Assembly: GCF_011683955.1 (NCBI RefSeq)
Contig: NZ_JAAQPI010000020.1
Location: 33,641-97,640 of the forward strand
From: Pseudomaricurvus alkylphenolicus
GTDB taxonomy: Bacteria; Pseudomonadota; Gammaproteobacteria; Pseudomonadales; Cellvibrionaceae
DNA: 64,000 nt
Direction of reading: 5' to 3'
Shown: positions 1 to 11,100 of the stretch, in pieces
Layout: every line of letters starts with the position of its first letter
How positions within the stretch are numbered: position 1 is the stretch's first letter
Notes under the pieces: model-generated
The model's input: only the letters and a program-made list of their open reading frames with translations
Databases searched by the model: none
Told to the model about the DNA's origin: nothing
Made by a program: the position numbers and the translations under genes

Positions 1-395
1 ACCCCCTGACGCTGCACGCCGTCAATACTCGGTACGTGGGCCCTGGCCCCAGTGGCAATCACCAGCTTGTCGTAGGCAAAGCGTCGACCGAGTGAATCCC
101 CTACGGTTTGTCCCCCAGTGTCGATGTCACAGATGGTCGCTGTACTGTAAGTGAAATTCGGGTAATCACTGAGATCAGGGAAAGGCAGCTCAATTTGTTC
201 CGGAGTTCGGTCTCCTGACAGCAAACTGCTCAAGAGTACGCGGTTATAGGGCTGGAAAGGTTCATTGCTAAACAAATGTACCCGTGCCGTCGAGCGGCGG
301 CGCAGCAATTCATCCACAAATCGCATGCCTGCCGGTCCGCTTCCAATCACCAGAATGTTTTCTGTGACAGCCGGCTCGTATTGACGAACCGCCAT
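1..395 (-). CDS. NAD(P)H nitrite reductase large subunit, N-terminal fragment (NirB/NasB-like)
   Basis: Only the first ~131 codons lie in the window; the frame is open to base 1. Reading on the minus strand from ATG 395, the protein begins with a short lead and then a Rossmann FAD-binding motif, VIGSGPAG. The segment PYNRVLLSSLLSGD follows, then a second dinucleotide-binding signature ending in IATGARA. The PYNRVLLS region is typical of the FAD domain of assimilatory nitrite reductase large subunits and their close flavoprotein relatives, which reduce nitrite to ammonium in the cytoplasm. A nitrogen-assimilation role is independently supported by the leader upstream (tandem ANTAR-type hairpins, terminator, sigma54-like promoter), which is characteristic of nas operons. 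A rubredoxin reductase-like or nitrate reductase-associated flavoprotein remains possible because the siroheme and Fe-S domains are outside the window. Confidence 0.75.
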   Translation of the reverse strand, partial: MAVRQYEPAVTENILVIGSGPAGMRFVDELLRRRSTARVHLFSNEPFQPYNRVLLSSLLSGDRTPEQIELPFPDLSDYPNFTYSTATICDIDTGGQTVGDSLGRRFAYDKLVIATGARAHVPSIDGVQRQG

Positions 396-465
396 CTCAG
401 ACTCCAACCTGTGTGCCAACATTCCGCTCCCCTACGCTTCTCTTTGAATTCGATGTTCCACAAAC

Positions 466-511
466 AAAAAAGGCGCCCACAACCCGCAAATATTTGCGAA
501 TCGAGGGCGCC
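466..511 (-). terminator. Leader terminator of the nas-type operon
   Basis: On the minus strand a GGCGCCC arm (511-505) pairs with GGCGCCC (478-472), and a nested CGCAAAT/ATTTGCG stem lies within. A run of six T follows immediately (471-466). It sits about 70 nt upstream of the nitrite reductase start, so it would end transcription before the gene unless antitermination occurs. Its 5' arm overlaps the second ANTAR-type hairpin, the usual switch geometry. Confidence 0.8.
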
Positions 512-544
512 TTTGCCGAAAGTCCCGAGCTACGCCGTTGTAGC
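506..544 (-). promoter_or_regulatory. Tandem hexaloop (ANTAR-type) antitermination element
   Basis: Two small hairpins lie in tandem on the minus strand. Hairpin 1 has stem GCTAC/GTAGC (544-540 and 533-529) closing a six-base loop AACGGC. Hairpin 2 has stem GGC/GCC (517-515 and 508-506) closing AAAGGC. Both loops have A at position 1 and G at position 4, the signature recognised by ANTAR-domain proteins such as NasR and NasT. The linker is 11 nt, and hairpin 2 overlaps the terminator's 5' arm, so protein binding would exclude the terminator. The ANTAR protein itself is not in the window. Confidence 0.75.
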
Positions 545-579
545 CGTACTTTCAATATGTCCTTTTTCCAATCTTCACA

Positions 580-595
580 AGCATATAGCATGCCA
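580..595 (-). promoter_or_regulatory. Candidate sigma54 promoter of the nas-type operon
   Basis: The minus strand reads TGGCAT-GCTAT-ATGCT. It keeps GG and GC at exactly the -24/-12 spacing of the RpoN consensus TGGCAC-N5-TTGCW, with two mismatches. Transcription would start near 569, some 25 nt before the first antitermination hairpin. NtrC/RpoN control is normal for assimilatory nitrate and nitrite operons. I did not identify an NtrC site. Confidence 0.55.
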
Positions 596-735
596 GACTT
601 AACAGGCCTATGACTTCGAGCCCTGCGGTGAGTGTTGGGAAGGAGAATGTGTTTACGAGGTGCGCTGACTAGCCTGCAAGCACCAGGCGGGTGCACAGGC
701 TCGAAAGCACAGGAATCCTTGGCTACTATAAAGAA

Positions 736-3700
736 ATGGTCAGAAACGTGACTCCCAACCAATCGATCAAACGCAGCCTGACGTTGCTAATGCTGGTATT
801 GGCCCTGGTACCTGTTTCGCTCGTCTCTGTTTTCAGCTATCAGCAAGCTGCACGCAGCCTCAAACAGCAGGTGGCCCAGGAACTGGTACAATCTTCCAGC
901 ATGGCCGGGCATTTTCTCAACGAGTGGTTCGATTCGCGAGGGCGCGAGCTGGACACACTGGCCCGTTCCCGCTGGAGCACCGCCACCATTGAAACACTGA
1001 ACAGCGACTTCGCCGAAAGCGGGCTCACACTGGATAAATACATCGGCAGCACACGCTGGCGCCATACCGTGGAACCTTTTCAGCAGGTTCTGCAGGAAAT
1101 CATGGAACGATACCCCAGCAGCTACGACCTGTTCCTGATTGATCGCAAGGGCAACATCCTACTGACGGTGACCGAAGAGAGCGATCTCGGCACCAACCTG
1201 ATTACAGGGCCCTACGCTGATTCTCGCTTTGCCGGTGCCCTAAAAAAGACGCTGGCAAAGGAAACCCTGGTATTCTCCGATTTGGAACATTACGCCCCTT
1301 CCAATAACATCATTGCTGGCTTCATGACCGCTCCAATCCGCGACAACAAGGGCGCAGTGTCCGGGGTAATGGCGATGCAGGTGAAGCTCGATCAGATCAT
1401 GGACGTAGTGCGCGCCAGCCAATACAGTCAGCAAGAGCGCTATTTGGTCGGTACAGATGGACTACTGCGCAGCCACCTCAGCAGCGAACCGGACACTGCG
1501 CTAAGAGTTAGGGTTGATTTGGACCGGTGGCACCAGGAGCCAGCCACCGAGCGGGGAATTCAAGCCAATGTTGGCTTTTACAAAAACGATAACGGGCTGA
1601 ACGTTATCGGCGCCCATCGGCAGCTGGATATTTTGGACATTCCCTGGATTCTCGTCAGTGAAACCGCCACACGCGATGCATTGGCCCCCGCCCGGGATAT
1701 CGCCACGATTACCGCCCTGTTGCTACTGTTGACTTCCCTGGTTGCGGTAGTCCTGATTCAGATACTGGCCAACCGAATCACCGCCCCCCTGATCCGGCTG
1801 TCACGCGCTGCCAGTGACGCTGCCAAGGGCGTGCCGATGAAACCCGTCGTCGTCGACAGCCACAACGAATTGGGGCATCTCGCCCACGCATTCAACCAAA
1901 TGGTGACTGCGAGAAGACGCCATGAGGAAAATCTCGCAGCCTCCAGCCAATACATTGAAAGCCTGCTGAGAGCCGCCACCGGGTTTTCAATCATCGCCAC
2001 TGACTGCGATGGCTTGATCACAAGTTTTAACAGCGGTTCTGAACAAATGCTGGGTTATCGGGCTGACGAGATGATCGGGCGTCTTACGCCCGCTGTGATT
2101 CACTGCGCCGACGAAATAGAACAGAGAAGCCGCGAACTGAGCCGCGAACTGCAACGACCCATCAGCGGCTTTTCTGTTTTTACGGCCATCGCCGAACGAG
2201 ACAGCGCGGAAACTCGCGAGTGGACCTATATCGCCAAGGGAGGGCGCCGCATACCGGTAACCCTCTCGGTGACCGTTACACGAGACAGCAATCAACAGAT
2301 CACCGGGTATCTGGGCATTGCCCAGGATATCTCCGAACAGAAGCTGGCGGAGAACGCACTGGCGGAGAGCAAGCGACAACTGCAGTTGATTATTGAAAGT
2401 ACAGGCGTGGGAATCTGGGACTGGAATCTGGTTCGCAACAGCATTTCCTTTGATCAGCGTGCCGCAGAAACACTCGGCTACCAACGCCTTGAACTGGAAG
2501 AACTCCCCGACGGCCAACAGCTCAAGTTTTTGCATCCCCGTGATCGCAAACGCGCCAGGAAGCGACTAGATCACCACTGGCAAGGTAAAACAGATCGCTT
2601 TGAGGCGGAAATACGGGTGAGGCATGCCAAAGGCCATTGGCAGTGGGTTCTATTGACCGGCAAGGTCGTGGAGCATCGCCCCGATGGTACGGCCCGGCGA
2701 ATGGTTGGCACGATACTGGATATCGACAAGCGTAAGCAAGCCGAGGCGGAAATCACCAATCTGTCAAAAATCGCCAGCCAGACCAGTAACGGAGCCATCA
2801 TTACCAACGCCGCAGGAGAGGTGGAATGGATCAATGACGGGTTTACCCGAATCACCGGGTATTCCCTGGAAGAAATGAAGGGGCGTTCGCCGGGCTCCGT
2901 TTTACAGGGGGAAGAGACTGACCCGGCGACGGTCAGCGAAATACGGAATGCCCTGGCTCAGAAGCAGCCCTTCGATGTGGAGATCCTCAATTACCGTAAG
3001 AACGGCGAGAGTTACTGGATCGCGGTCAGCTGTAACCCGCTGCACGATGAAGAGGGTCGCTTGCAGGGTTTTATGGGTATTGAGACCGACATCACTGAAC
3101 GCAAGCGTAACCAGATCGCCCATCAAAATGCCCTGCGCTACAACCAGGTACTGGCGGAGCTGACGATTCACCCCAAAATCATGGCGGGCAAGCTGCAGGA
3201 AGCGCAAAGCTACCTGACTGAGCAGATGTCCTATGCACTGCAAGTCACTCGCGCCAGCATCTGGCTGTTTGCCGAGGACACACTCAGCATTCACTGCTTG
3301 GATCTGTATGATGCCCGCACCAATCTCCACTCCAGTGGAGAACGGCTACTGCGTGCTGATTACCCAAGCTATTTCGACGCCCTGTTGCGACAGTCACTGA
3401 TAACGGCTGACGACGCGCGCACCGATCCGGATACCCGCGAATTTAGAGAGACCTACCTCGATCCCTTTGGCATCACATCCATGCTGGATGCGATAATCGT
3501 CGGTGGCGAGGGTGTTGTTGGCATGGTGTGTTTCGAGCACATTGGCCCGCAACGCGATTGGAGTTCGGCAGAAGGCAACTTTGCCGGTGCTGTCGCCACA
3601 ATGATCGGCGGCATCTACTCCAATGAACAACGTCGGGTGGCAGAGGAGGCCCTGATTGCAGCGAAAGAAGCCGCTGAAAGTGCCGCTCTGGCCAAAAGTG

Positions 3701-5700
3701 AATTCTTGGCCATGATGAGCCACGAAATTCGCACCCCTATGAACGGTGTGATCGGCATGCTGAATTTGTTGCAGCGAACTGAACTCGATGGCGAACAAAG
3801 CCGACAGTTGGAAATTGCACAATCCAGCGCTCGTTCACTGCTGTTTTTGATTAATGACATTCTGGACTTTTCCAAAATCGATGCTGGCAAAATGGATATG
3901 GAATACATCGATTTTGACCTCAGCCACAGTCTGGAGGAATTCGCGGAGGCCATGGCGTTCAAGGCGCATCAGAAAGGCCTGGAGCTGGTACTGGATGTGA
4001 CCGATATTACCGAGCCCTGGGTGACAGGCGATCCTGGCAGGATCCGGCAGATTTTCACCAATCTCGTCAGCAATTCGCTCAAGTTCACCGAACAGGGTGA
4101 GATTGTTATTAGGGCCACACTCAGACACGAGGATGATTGCAGCCACCTGGTCGCCAGCGTCACCGATACCGGCATTGGTATTCCCAAGGAAAAACAGGCC
4201 TCGCTGTTTGAGTCTTTCACCCAGGTGGATGCCTCTACCACTCGCCGCTACGGTGGTACCGGATTGGGCCTGGCTATTACTAAAAAGCTGTGTCAAATGA
4301 TGGGGGGCGATGTCAATGTGAGCAGTGGTGACGGTGAGGGCAGCCGCTTCAGTGTGCATCTACCTCTGCGGCGATGCCCTCAACATCACTTGAGCGTCCC
4401 GGACATCAGTCTGGAGGGCCTGCGGGTGCTCATTGTCGATGACAATGCCACCAACCGGGAAATTTTGCGGGCTCAACTGCAACAGTTTCGGGCGCGGGTT
4501 TTTGAAGCCGCCAGTGGCAAAGAGGCGTTGGAGTTTTGCCTACGCCGGGAAAGCCCGCCTGTGGATATCGCCATACTGGATATGCAAATGCCCGGTATGG
4601 ACGGGGAGCAATTGGGTGAAAAACTCAAAGCCGACCCCCACACTCACTCGGTGCGCCTGATCATGATGACCTCCATGGCCAAACGTCACGATGCCGAGCA
4701 CCTGGCTGAACTGGGGTTCAGCGCTTACTGCACAAAACCTACCACAACCCGCGATCTGCACGATGCGCTGGCCGTTGTCATGGAAGACGGCAAAGTGATG
4801 CACAGTGCCCACCCGCTGGTTACCCACGATTTTCTGGTCAGCCTCGATCATCCTGACGACACCGAGATCAACCGCACCATCCATTGGCCGGAGCACTGCC
4901 GCCTGTTGTTGGTGGAAGACAACCCTGTTAATCAGGAAGTGGCAACCATGATGCTGGCCGATCTCGGTCTGCAGATTGACCTCGCCACCAATGGCCTGGA
5001 AGCCATACAAGCGTTACACGGCTCTTCCACGGCCAATCCTTTTACATTGATTTTTATGGATTGCCAGATGCCGGAGATGGATGGCTACGAAGCGAGCCGT
5101 CAGATCCGAGCCGGTGCGAGCGGCGAACGCTACTTGAAAGTCCCCATCGTGGCGATGACGGCCAACGCCATGAAGGGGGATCGGGAAAAGTGCCTGGCCT
5201 CGGGCATGAATGATTATCTCAGCAAACCCATTGACACTGAAGAACTCTACACCTGCCTGCATCGATGGCTGATTGGTCCCGGGCGCAGAGAAGAACAGCT
5301 TCGCAGCGCTAATGAACAAGCGAAATCAAAGGAGAAAACCGATAGCCAGAAACCACTGTGGAATCGCGAACTGGCGCTGAAACGTGTCAATGGCAAACCG
5401 GAACGACTGCAGCATCTGACCCAATTGTTTCTGAAAGATATGCCCGCCCGGCGACAACAATTGCTGGAAGCCCAGGGCGCGCAACATTTGGAAGAAGTGA
5501 AATCGCTGGCGCATATCGTCAAGGGTGTATCCGGTAATCTGGCACTGGAACGTTTGCAGGACAGCTCCGCCGCCGTTGAATCAGCAGCACTGGCGTTATT
5601 GACGGAGGGCAAGCCGCTGCCCGGTGAACACCCGCTGTGGCTGGAGTTTCTTGAAAGCTTCAATGAAACGCTCGAACTTTTGGCGGAGGAAGACGACTAA
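736..5700 (+). CDS. Large hybrid histidine kinase (Cache-HAMP-PAS3-GAF-HisKA-HATPase-REC-REC-HPt)
   Basis: A 1654-residue inner-membrane phosphorelay kinase. In order: TM helix ~14-36, periplasmic Cache-like sensor ~37-318, TM ~320-345, HAMP, three PAS domains (starting near 410, 552 and 678), GAF ~800-965, HisKA with phospho-accepting His996 in the [11 protein letters not shown] motif, HATPase ~1098-1215, receivers with Asp1282 and Asp1442, and C-terminal HPt with His1593 (AHIVKG). The order His-Asp-(Asp)-HPt resembles BarA-type relays. No partner regulator is adjacent, so it is an orphan. I prefer ATG 736; an in-frame GTG at 691 would add 15 residues but has its AGGCGG directly against the start. 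Its catalytic half is closely similar to the kinase at 8119-12759, indicating duplication with a swapped sensor. The signal sensed is not predictable. Confidence 0.93.
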   Translation: MVRNVTPNQSIKRSLTLLMLVLALVPVSLVSVFSYQQAARSLKQQVAQELVQSSSMAGHFLNEWFDSRGRELDTLARSRWSTATIETLNSDFAESGLTLDKYIGSTRWRHTVEPFQQVLQEIMERYPSSYDLFLIDRKGNILLTVTEESDLGTNLITGPYADSRFAGALKKTLAKETLVFSDLEHYAPSNNIIAGFMTAPIRDNKGAVSGVMAMQVKLDQIMDVVRASQYSQQERYLVGTDGLLRSHLSSEPDTALRVRVDLDRWHQEPATERGIQANVGFYKNDNGLNVIGAHRQLDILDIPWILVSETATRDALAPARDIATITALLLLLTSLVAVVLIQILANRITAPLIRLSRAASDAAKGVPMKPVVVDSHNELGHLAHAFNQMVTARRRHEENLAASSQYIESLLRAATGFSIIATDCDGLITSFNSGSEQMLGYRADEMIGRLTPAVIHCADEIEQRSRELSRELQRPISGFSVFTAIAERDSAETREWTYIAKGGRRIPVTLSVTVTRDSNQQITGYLGIAQDISEQKLAENALAESKRQLQLIIESTGVGIWDWNLVRNSISFDQRAAETLGYQRLELEELPDGQQLKFLHPRDRKRARKRLDHHWQGKTDRFEAEIRVRHAKGHWQWVLLTGKVVEHRPDGTARRMVGTILDIDKRKQAEAEITNLSKIASQTSNGAIITNAAGEVEWINDGFTRITGYSLEEMKGRSPGSVLQGEETDPATVSEIRNALAQKQPFDVEILNYRKNGESYWIAVSCNPLHDEEGRLQGFMGIETDITERKRNQIAHQNALRYNQVLAELTIHPKIMAGKLQEAQSYLTEQMSYALQVTRASIWLFAEDTLSIHCLDLYDARTNLHSSGERLLRADYPSYFDALLRQSLITADDARTDPDTREFRETYLDPFGITSMLDAIIVGGEGVVGMVCFEHIGPQRDWSSAEGNFAGAVATMIGGIYSNEQRRVAEEALIAAKEAAESAALAKSEFLAMMSHEIRTPMNGVIGMLNLLQRTELDGEQSRQLEIAQSSARSLLFLINDILDFSKIDAGKMDMEYIDFDLSHSLEEFAEAMAFKAHQKGLELVLDVTDITEPWVTGDPGRIRQIFTNLVSNSLKFTEQGEIVIRATLRHEDDCSHLVASVTDTGIGIPKEKQASLFESFTQVDASTTRRYGGTGLGLAITKKLCQMMGGDVNVSSGDGEGSRFSVHLPLRRCPQHHLSVPDISLEGLRVLIVDDNATNREILRAQLQQFRARVFEAASGKEALEFCLRRESPPVDIAILDMQMPGMDGEQLGEKLKADPHTHSVRLIMMTSMAKRHDAEHLAELGFSAYCTKPTTTRDLHDALAVVMEDGKVMHSAHPLVTHDFLVSLDHPDDTEINRTIHWPEHCRLLLVEDNPVNQEVATMMLADLGLQIDLATNGLEAIQALHGSSTANPFTLIFMDCQMPEMDGYEASRQIRAGASGERYLKVPIVAMTANAMKGDREKCLASGMNDYLSKPIDTEELYTCLHRWLIGPGRREEQLRSANEQAKSKEKTDSQKPLWNRELALKRVNGKPERLQHLTQLFLKDMPARRQQLLEAQGAQHLEEVKSLAHIVKGVSGNLALERLQDSSAAVESAALALLTEGKPLPGEHPLWLEFLESFNETLELLAEEDD

Positions 5701-5894
5701 ACTGCCACTATGTGAATTAATCGTGACAACCACAGCCTCCCGGTCTGTCGACCACAACCTTTTGCTATAGTTCTGAGATAGAAGTTCAGAGAAAACAGTT
5801 CAAGCGTAACGCTCGACAACCCGGAGAAGGGCCAATCAACAACTCAATTTTTTTCCGGCAACTCAATATACTTGAGGAACACAGCTCCCCGCAC

Positions 5895-6842
5895 GTGCGC
5901 GTGCACCGAATTGCCAGTGTTGACTACCAGAGCAGCACTTACCCCATTTACGCGCTCTCCCTTGGCAGTGACTCAAGTGATGTTCCTTGCCTCGCGTTTA
6001 TCGCCGGCATTCACGGCCTGGAGCGAATTGGCAGTGAGGTGGTGCTGGCCTTTCTGGACACACTGATACAACGACTCGAGTGGGACCAGTCCTTAATCAG
6101 CGGATTGGAACAGCTGCGATTGCTGTTTATTCCGGTGGCCAATCCGGTTGGCAGCCTCAATAGCACCCGCAGCAATGGCAACCATGTTGACCTTATGCGC
6201 AACGCGCCGCTGGATGCCGAAAGCCGACCTGCCTTTTTGGTCGGCGGCCACCGGCTCCATCCGAGGATACCCTGGTATCGGGGCCCCGAGGGAGCCCCAA
6301 TGGAAATCGAAAGCCAAGCCGTTTGCGACTTTGTCCGACGCGAGCTGCTGCCGGCCCCGTTCAGTATACTGCTGGATTGCCATTCGGGATTTGGATTTGA
6401 TGATCGCATTTGGTTTCCCTTTGCCTACAGCCGTCGGCCAATTGACCATCTGAGTGAAGTGTTTGCCCTCAAACGCCTGCTCAATCAGACCTACCCCCAT
6501 TTACACTACCTGTTCGAACCCCAATCGCTTCAGTACACTACCCACGGTGATCTTTGGGATTATCTCTATCTGGAATCGCTGCAAAGAGACACCGTCTTTC
6601 TGCCGCTGACTCTGGAAATGGGGTCCTGGCGCTGGGTAAAGAAAAATCCCCGTCAATTGGCGTCGGTCAGCGGGTTGTTTAATCCGATCATTCCACACCG
6701 TTTACGCCGTGTACTGCGTCAACATATCGTGATGATGGAGTTTCTGATACGAGCCTGCCGCGCCTGGCAGCAATGGTGTCCCCAACCCACACAACGCGTT
6801 TTCCTGCAACGCGAAGCCCTTCGTCACTGGTACAACACCTAG
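5895..6842 (+). CDS. M14-type zinc carboxypeptidase / succinylglutamate desuccinylase-like protein
   Basis: A predicted metallo-hydrolase of the M14/AstE-AspA superfamily. The zinc ligands are visible: H40 and E43 in IHGLE, H163 in DCHSGFG, and a candidate catalytic Glu241 in TLEMGSW. No signal peptide is seen, so it is probably cytoplasmic; it could trim peptides or acylated amino acids. The start is uncertain. GTG 5895 is the first standard codon, but the frame is open upstream to a stop at 5724. It runs through a good GGAGAAGG at 5823-5830 and encodes a plausible N-terminal helix (FFRQLNILEEH), with only non-AUG codons such as ATC 5835 and ATT 5847 available. The annotated protein may therefore lack about 15-20 true residues. 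It precedes the transporter gene by 74 nt on the same strand. Confidence 0.8.
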   Translation: MRVHRIASVDYQSSTYPIYALSLGSDSSDVPCLAFIAGIHGLERIGSEVVLAFLDTLIQRLEWDQSLISGLEQLRLLFIPVANPVGSLNSTRSNGNHVDLMRNAPLDAESRPAFLVGGHRLHPRIPWYRGPEGAPMEIESQAVCDFVRRELLPAPFSILLDCHSGFGFDDRIWFPFAYSRRPIDHLSEVFALKRLLNQTYPHLHYLFEPQSLQYTTHGDLWDYLYLESLQRDTVFLPLTLEMGSWRWVKKNPRQLASVSGLFNPIIPHRLRRVLRQHIVMMEFLIRACRAWQQWCPQPTQRVFLQREALRHWYNT

Positions 6843-6916
6843 TCAATGCACCGAGAGCCTGTTAGATTGCCCCCAACGCTGTGCCAGCAGAGCTGATTGA
6901 ATAACAGGAATTCGTC

Positions 6917-8122
6917 ATGAAAAAAATGGGACCGGGTTTACTGGTGATGGCCGCCTTTATTGGCCCTGGCACCGTGACCACTGCCAGCAGCGCCGGCGCC
7001 AATTTTGGCTTCGCCCTGCTGTGGGCGTTATTGTTTGCGGTGATGGCGACACTGGTTTTGCAAGAGATGTCAGCCCGCCTGGGGCTGGTCAGCGGGCAAG
7101 GCCTGGCCGAAGCCTTACGCACCAGCTTCCGCAATCCGTTTTTCAGTCGCCTGTCGATCATCCTGGTGGTGGCCGCCATCGGCTTTGGCAACGCTGCCTA
7201 CGAATCAGGGAATATTTCCGGTGCTTCACTGGCCCTGCAGGGCGTGACCGATATCCCGCGCGGCATATGGGCTGTGGTGGTGGCGTTGATTGCCGGTTCG
7301 CTGCTGGCGTCCGGTCGCTATCAGGTAGTGGAGAGTGCGCTGGTTGCCCTTGTGGCGGTGATGAGCGTTGTCTTTGTTGTCACCATGATGCTGGTAAAAC
7401 CGGATCTGGGCGACCTCTTCAGTGGTTTATTGCGCCCCAGCCTCCCCGACGGTTCCGCTTTGACGATTATGGCTCTGATAGGCACGACGGTGGTGCCCTA
7501 CAACCTGTTTCTTCACGCCAGCTCGGTGCGACAAAAGTGGTCCGAGAATGTCCCTCTGGAGACGGCACTGAAAGAATCCCGCCAGGATACAAGGTTTGCC
7601 ATTTCTCTCGGCGGTCTGATCACTCTGGCGATTGTATCTACTGCTGCCGCTGCGTTTTTCGGTACCGGCGTTGCCTTTTCTGCCTCAAGCCTGTCAATTC
7701 AGTTGCAACCGCTATTGGGTGACTATGCAGGTTGGTTCTTTGCCAGTGGGCTTTTTGCTGCAGGGCTCACCAGTGCGGTCACTTCACCTCTGGCCGCAGC
7801 CTACGCCGTATGCGGTGCTTTAGGATGGCCCGTGGATATGACGGAACGACGCTTTAAAGCGATATGGATCGCGGTTTTGACGGCGGGCGCAGTCGTGGCT
7901 GCGCTGGGAGCGCGCCCTATTGCTGCCATCATGTTCGCCCAGGCCAGTAATGGGTTTTTACTCCCCTTGGTGGCCGTCTTTTTACTAGTGGTTATGAACC
8001 GCAGGGATTTATTGGGGCAATACTGCAACACCTGGCGAAGCAACCTGCTCGGTGGGCTGGTTATTGCGATTGTGCTGATGCTCAGTGGAGTAAAGCTGGC
8101 GCAGGTGGTCGGCCTGGTTTAG
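6917..8122 (+). CDS. NRAMP-like divalent metal ion transporter (divergent motif)
   Basis: 401 residues, almost entirely hydrophobic, with about 11 membrane helices and the overall NRAMP fold pattern. In the first helix the usual metal-binding DPGN motif is replaced by G16-P17-G18-T19. In the sixth helix the usual (A)MPH is V193-P194-Y195, followed by the familiar N-L-F-L-H. Canonical Mn/Fe transporters need the missing Asp, Asn and Met, so this belongs to an NRAMP-related side branch whose substrate may be another ion or solute. ATG 6917 follows an AGGAA ribosome site. It lies 74 nt after the M14-type peptidase gene and may share its transcript. Its stop overlaps the convergent kinase gene by a few bases. 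Family assignment is firm, substrate is not. Confidence 0.85.
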   Translation: MKKMGPGLLVMAAFIGPGTVTTASSAGANFGFALLWALLFAVMATLVLQEMSARLGLVSGQGLAEALRTSFRNPFFSRLSIILVVAAIGFGNAAYESGNISGASLALQGVTDIPRGIWAVVVALIAGSLLASGRYQVVESALVALVAVMSVVFVVTMMLVKPDLGDLFSGLLRPSLPDGSALTIMALIGTTVVPYNLFLHASSVRQKWSENVPLETALKESRQDTRFAISLGGLITLAIVSTAAAAFFGTGVAFSASSLSIQLQPLLGDYAGWFFASGLFAAGLTSAVTSPLAAAYAVCGALGWPVDMTERRFKAIWIAVLTAGAVVAALGARPIAAIMFAQASNGFLLPLVAVFLLVVMNRRDLLGQYCNTWRSNLLGGLVIAIVLMLSGVKLAQVVGLV

Positions 8123-11100
8123 GCGGAAGTCTGCGCCAGGTAATCCCGCAACTCGGTTTCCAGCTCACAGTATTGTTTGCGCAGTTGAAAGGTCAGCGTA
8201 TCGAGCTGGTCGGCACTGCACTTGCGACCGGAGATTTCCACCGCGGAAATAACTTCAGTAAAGGCATCGGCACCCAGGTTGGCAGCAACACCTTTAATAC
8301 CATGAGCCAGCTTTGAAATTTCTCCATAATTGCGCTCGGCCATTTTTGCCTGCAGCTGCACCATGCGCGCAGGGATATCATCGACAAACATAGACACCAG
8401 ATGCCGCAGCCGCTCTTCTTTGCCTCGCACACGCTTAAAGACGGCATCGCGATCCCACACCAATTTGATGACCTCGGATCTGACAGTTTCTGGCTCATTC
8501 TCATTGAGGCCATCACTGAGCCACTGCATCAACTTGAGTTCCAATTCATCGGCATCGACGGGTTTGGCAAGGTAATCACTCATCCCGCACGCCAGGCAGC
8601 GTTCCCTGTCTCCCTTCATCGCATTCGCCGTCATGGCAATAATCGGCACTGAACAATAGCTTTCACCCGCTTCCCCTCGTCTGATTCGACGGGTGGCTTC
8701 GTAGCCATCCATGTCGGGCATCTGACAATCCATCAATACAAGATCATAGGGTGCCAATTGACGAGCCTGTTTTAGGGCATCCAGTGCTTCGGTGCCGTTT
8801 CCGGCCACATCGCAGCTGAGGTCGAACTCCTCAAGGATACCCAGTGCAACAGTCTGGTTAATGGGGTTGTCCTCCACCAACAACAGCCTCGGGCATCCCT
8901 GCCAGGGTTTAATAGCCCGTCGCTGCGGCTGATGATGCCGCAGACCACTGAGGTAGTGGCGAGTAACCAGTGGTTGTGCCTGCTCCATTACTTCCCCGCC
9001 GTTGATGACCACCGCCAATGCGTCAAAGAGATCAGAAGTTGTGGCAGGTTTAGGAAAATAGGCATTAAACCCCTGTTCTGCCAGGCGACGGGCATCTCCT
9101 CGCCTGGCCATGGAGGTCATCATGACCAATTTGCAGTCGTCAAAACGGTGATCCGCACGAATGACTGCACCGACTTCGAGCCCATCCATCCCGGGCATTT
9201 GCATATCCATTAAGATCACATGAAACAAAGGCTCGTCTTTGCTACCCAGCTGCGCCTTCATGATGCTCAAAGCCTCTTTGCCGTCCCGCGCCTGTGTAAC
9301 TCTGGCACCCCAGGATTGCAACTGAGTCGTCAGCACCTCTCGGTTGGTCGCGTTATCATCTACGACCAGCATAGGTATGTCTTCAATACTCACGGCGGGT
9401 AGCAGTGACTGTGTCTGGGCGCTGGCTTCCAGCTCCACCGTAAAGAAAAATCGACTGCCCCTGCCTACCTCACTTTCAACCCCGATCTTGCCGTTCATCA
9501 GCTGGCATAACTGTCGGGTAATCGCCAGCCCCAGTCCGGTGCCACCAAACTTTCTGGTGGTGGAGGCATCCACTTGAGTGAAAGAATCAAACAATGTATC
9601 AATCGCCTCTGCCGGTATTCCAATGCCGGTATCCTCCACTTCGCAGCACAAACTCAGTTTGCCCTCATGCCCTGTTCTTTGTTTGGCATGCAGCGACACC
9701 CGAATCGTTACTTCACCGCGTTCCGTAAATTTAATGGCGTTACCCACAAGATTAGTCAGTATCTGGCGTAACCTCCCCGGATCACCTCGGACCATGGTTT
9801 GATCGACAGCAGTCACATCGAGTATCAACTCCAGTCCTTTTTCCTGCGCCTTGTGACTGATCGCCTCGGCGAACTCACCCAGTTGATGCGTTAGGTTAAA
9901 ATCGATAACTTCCAGATCCAGTTTGCCTGCTTCGACTTTAGAGAAATCCAGAATATCATTGATGATGGTCAACAACGATTCAGCGCTGGATCGAGCCAGG
10001 GACGCTTGGTGATACTGTTCTTTATTCAAATCACCCCGCATCAGCAATCCCAACATGCCCAACACGCCATTCATTGGCGTCCGTATTTCATGGCTCATGC
10101 TGGCTAAAAACTCAGACTTGTAACGTGCCGCGCTTTCCGCTGCTTCCTTGCTTTCGATCAGTGCCTGCTCAGCGGATTTTTGTGCGCTGATGTCGTGGAT
10201 CAAACCAGTAAACACACGCCCTTCGGCAGTGGACACTTCAGATATAGCCAAATGAATCGGAAATTCCGTGCCATCCTTTTTCCTGGCAACCAGTTCCCTG
10301 CCGACTCCAATGATGCCGCTACGACCTGTATTTAAGTATCGGCTGATGTAACCGTCGTGTTGCTCGCCATGTTCCGCAGGCATCAGACCATTGATTTTCT
10401 GGCCAAGAATCTCATCCAAATGGTAACCAAACATTGTCTCCGCCGCGCGATTAAAACTCAGAATTACGCCATGATCATTGATGGTGATAATGGCGTCCGC
10501 AGCGGAATTAACAATTGCCTGCAAATGTTGACTGCTTTCCTGAGACTCCAGCGCCAGTTGCTTTTGTGTATTCAGTGACGACTGGATGCGAATCAGTAAA
10601 TTGTGAAAACTCCTGGCCAGCACTCCGATCTCATCCTGGGATTCAATCGGTAAATGTTCCAATCGACCACTGCTTTCGTAGGTCTGTACGGCGTGTGACA
10701 TCTGTACCATCGGTTGCACCAGGCGTCGCGAAGCCAACACTGCCAGAGCCAAGGCAACGAGCGCCAGTGCCACGCCCAGTACCAAGCTGCGGTTACGAAA
10801 GGCTGCGAGTTCCGCCGTGACACCATCACCGCGGTGTTGAATCAGTAACAGCAGTGGATACTCACTTCCGTAGTGACTCAGGTCAAGACGTTGGAAGTAT
10901 GAAGCTCGGCCTTCGGCTGATTCCGTTGCCAGATGACTAAACCCTCTGGCATGCACGCTCGCCTCTACCGCCGCCTGCAGATCCGGAAACTCTTCCTGCA
11001 TCAAATGACGTCGCCCAAGATCAAACCCGAAACGCTTGTCTGCCTGAGGGTGTACAAGGTAATCGCCGCGGAAATTCGCCAGGTAGTATGTAAAGCCCTC

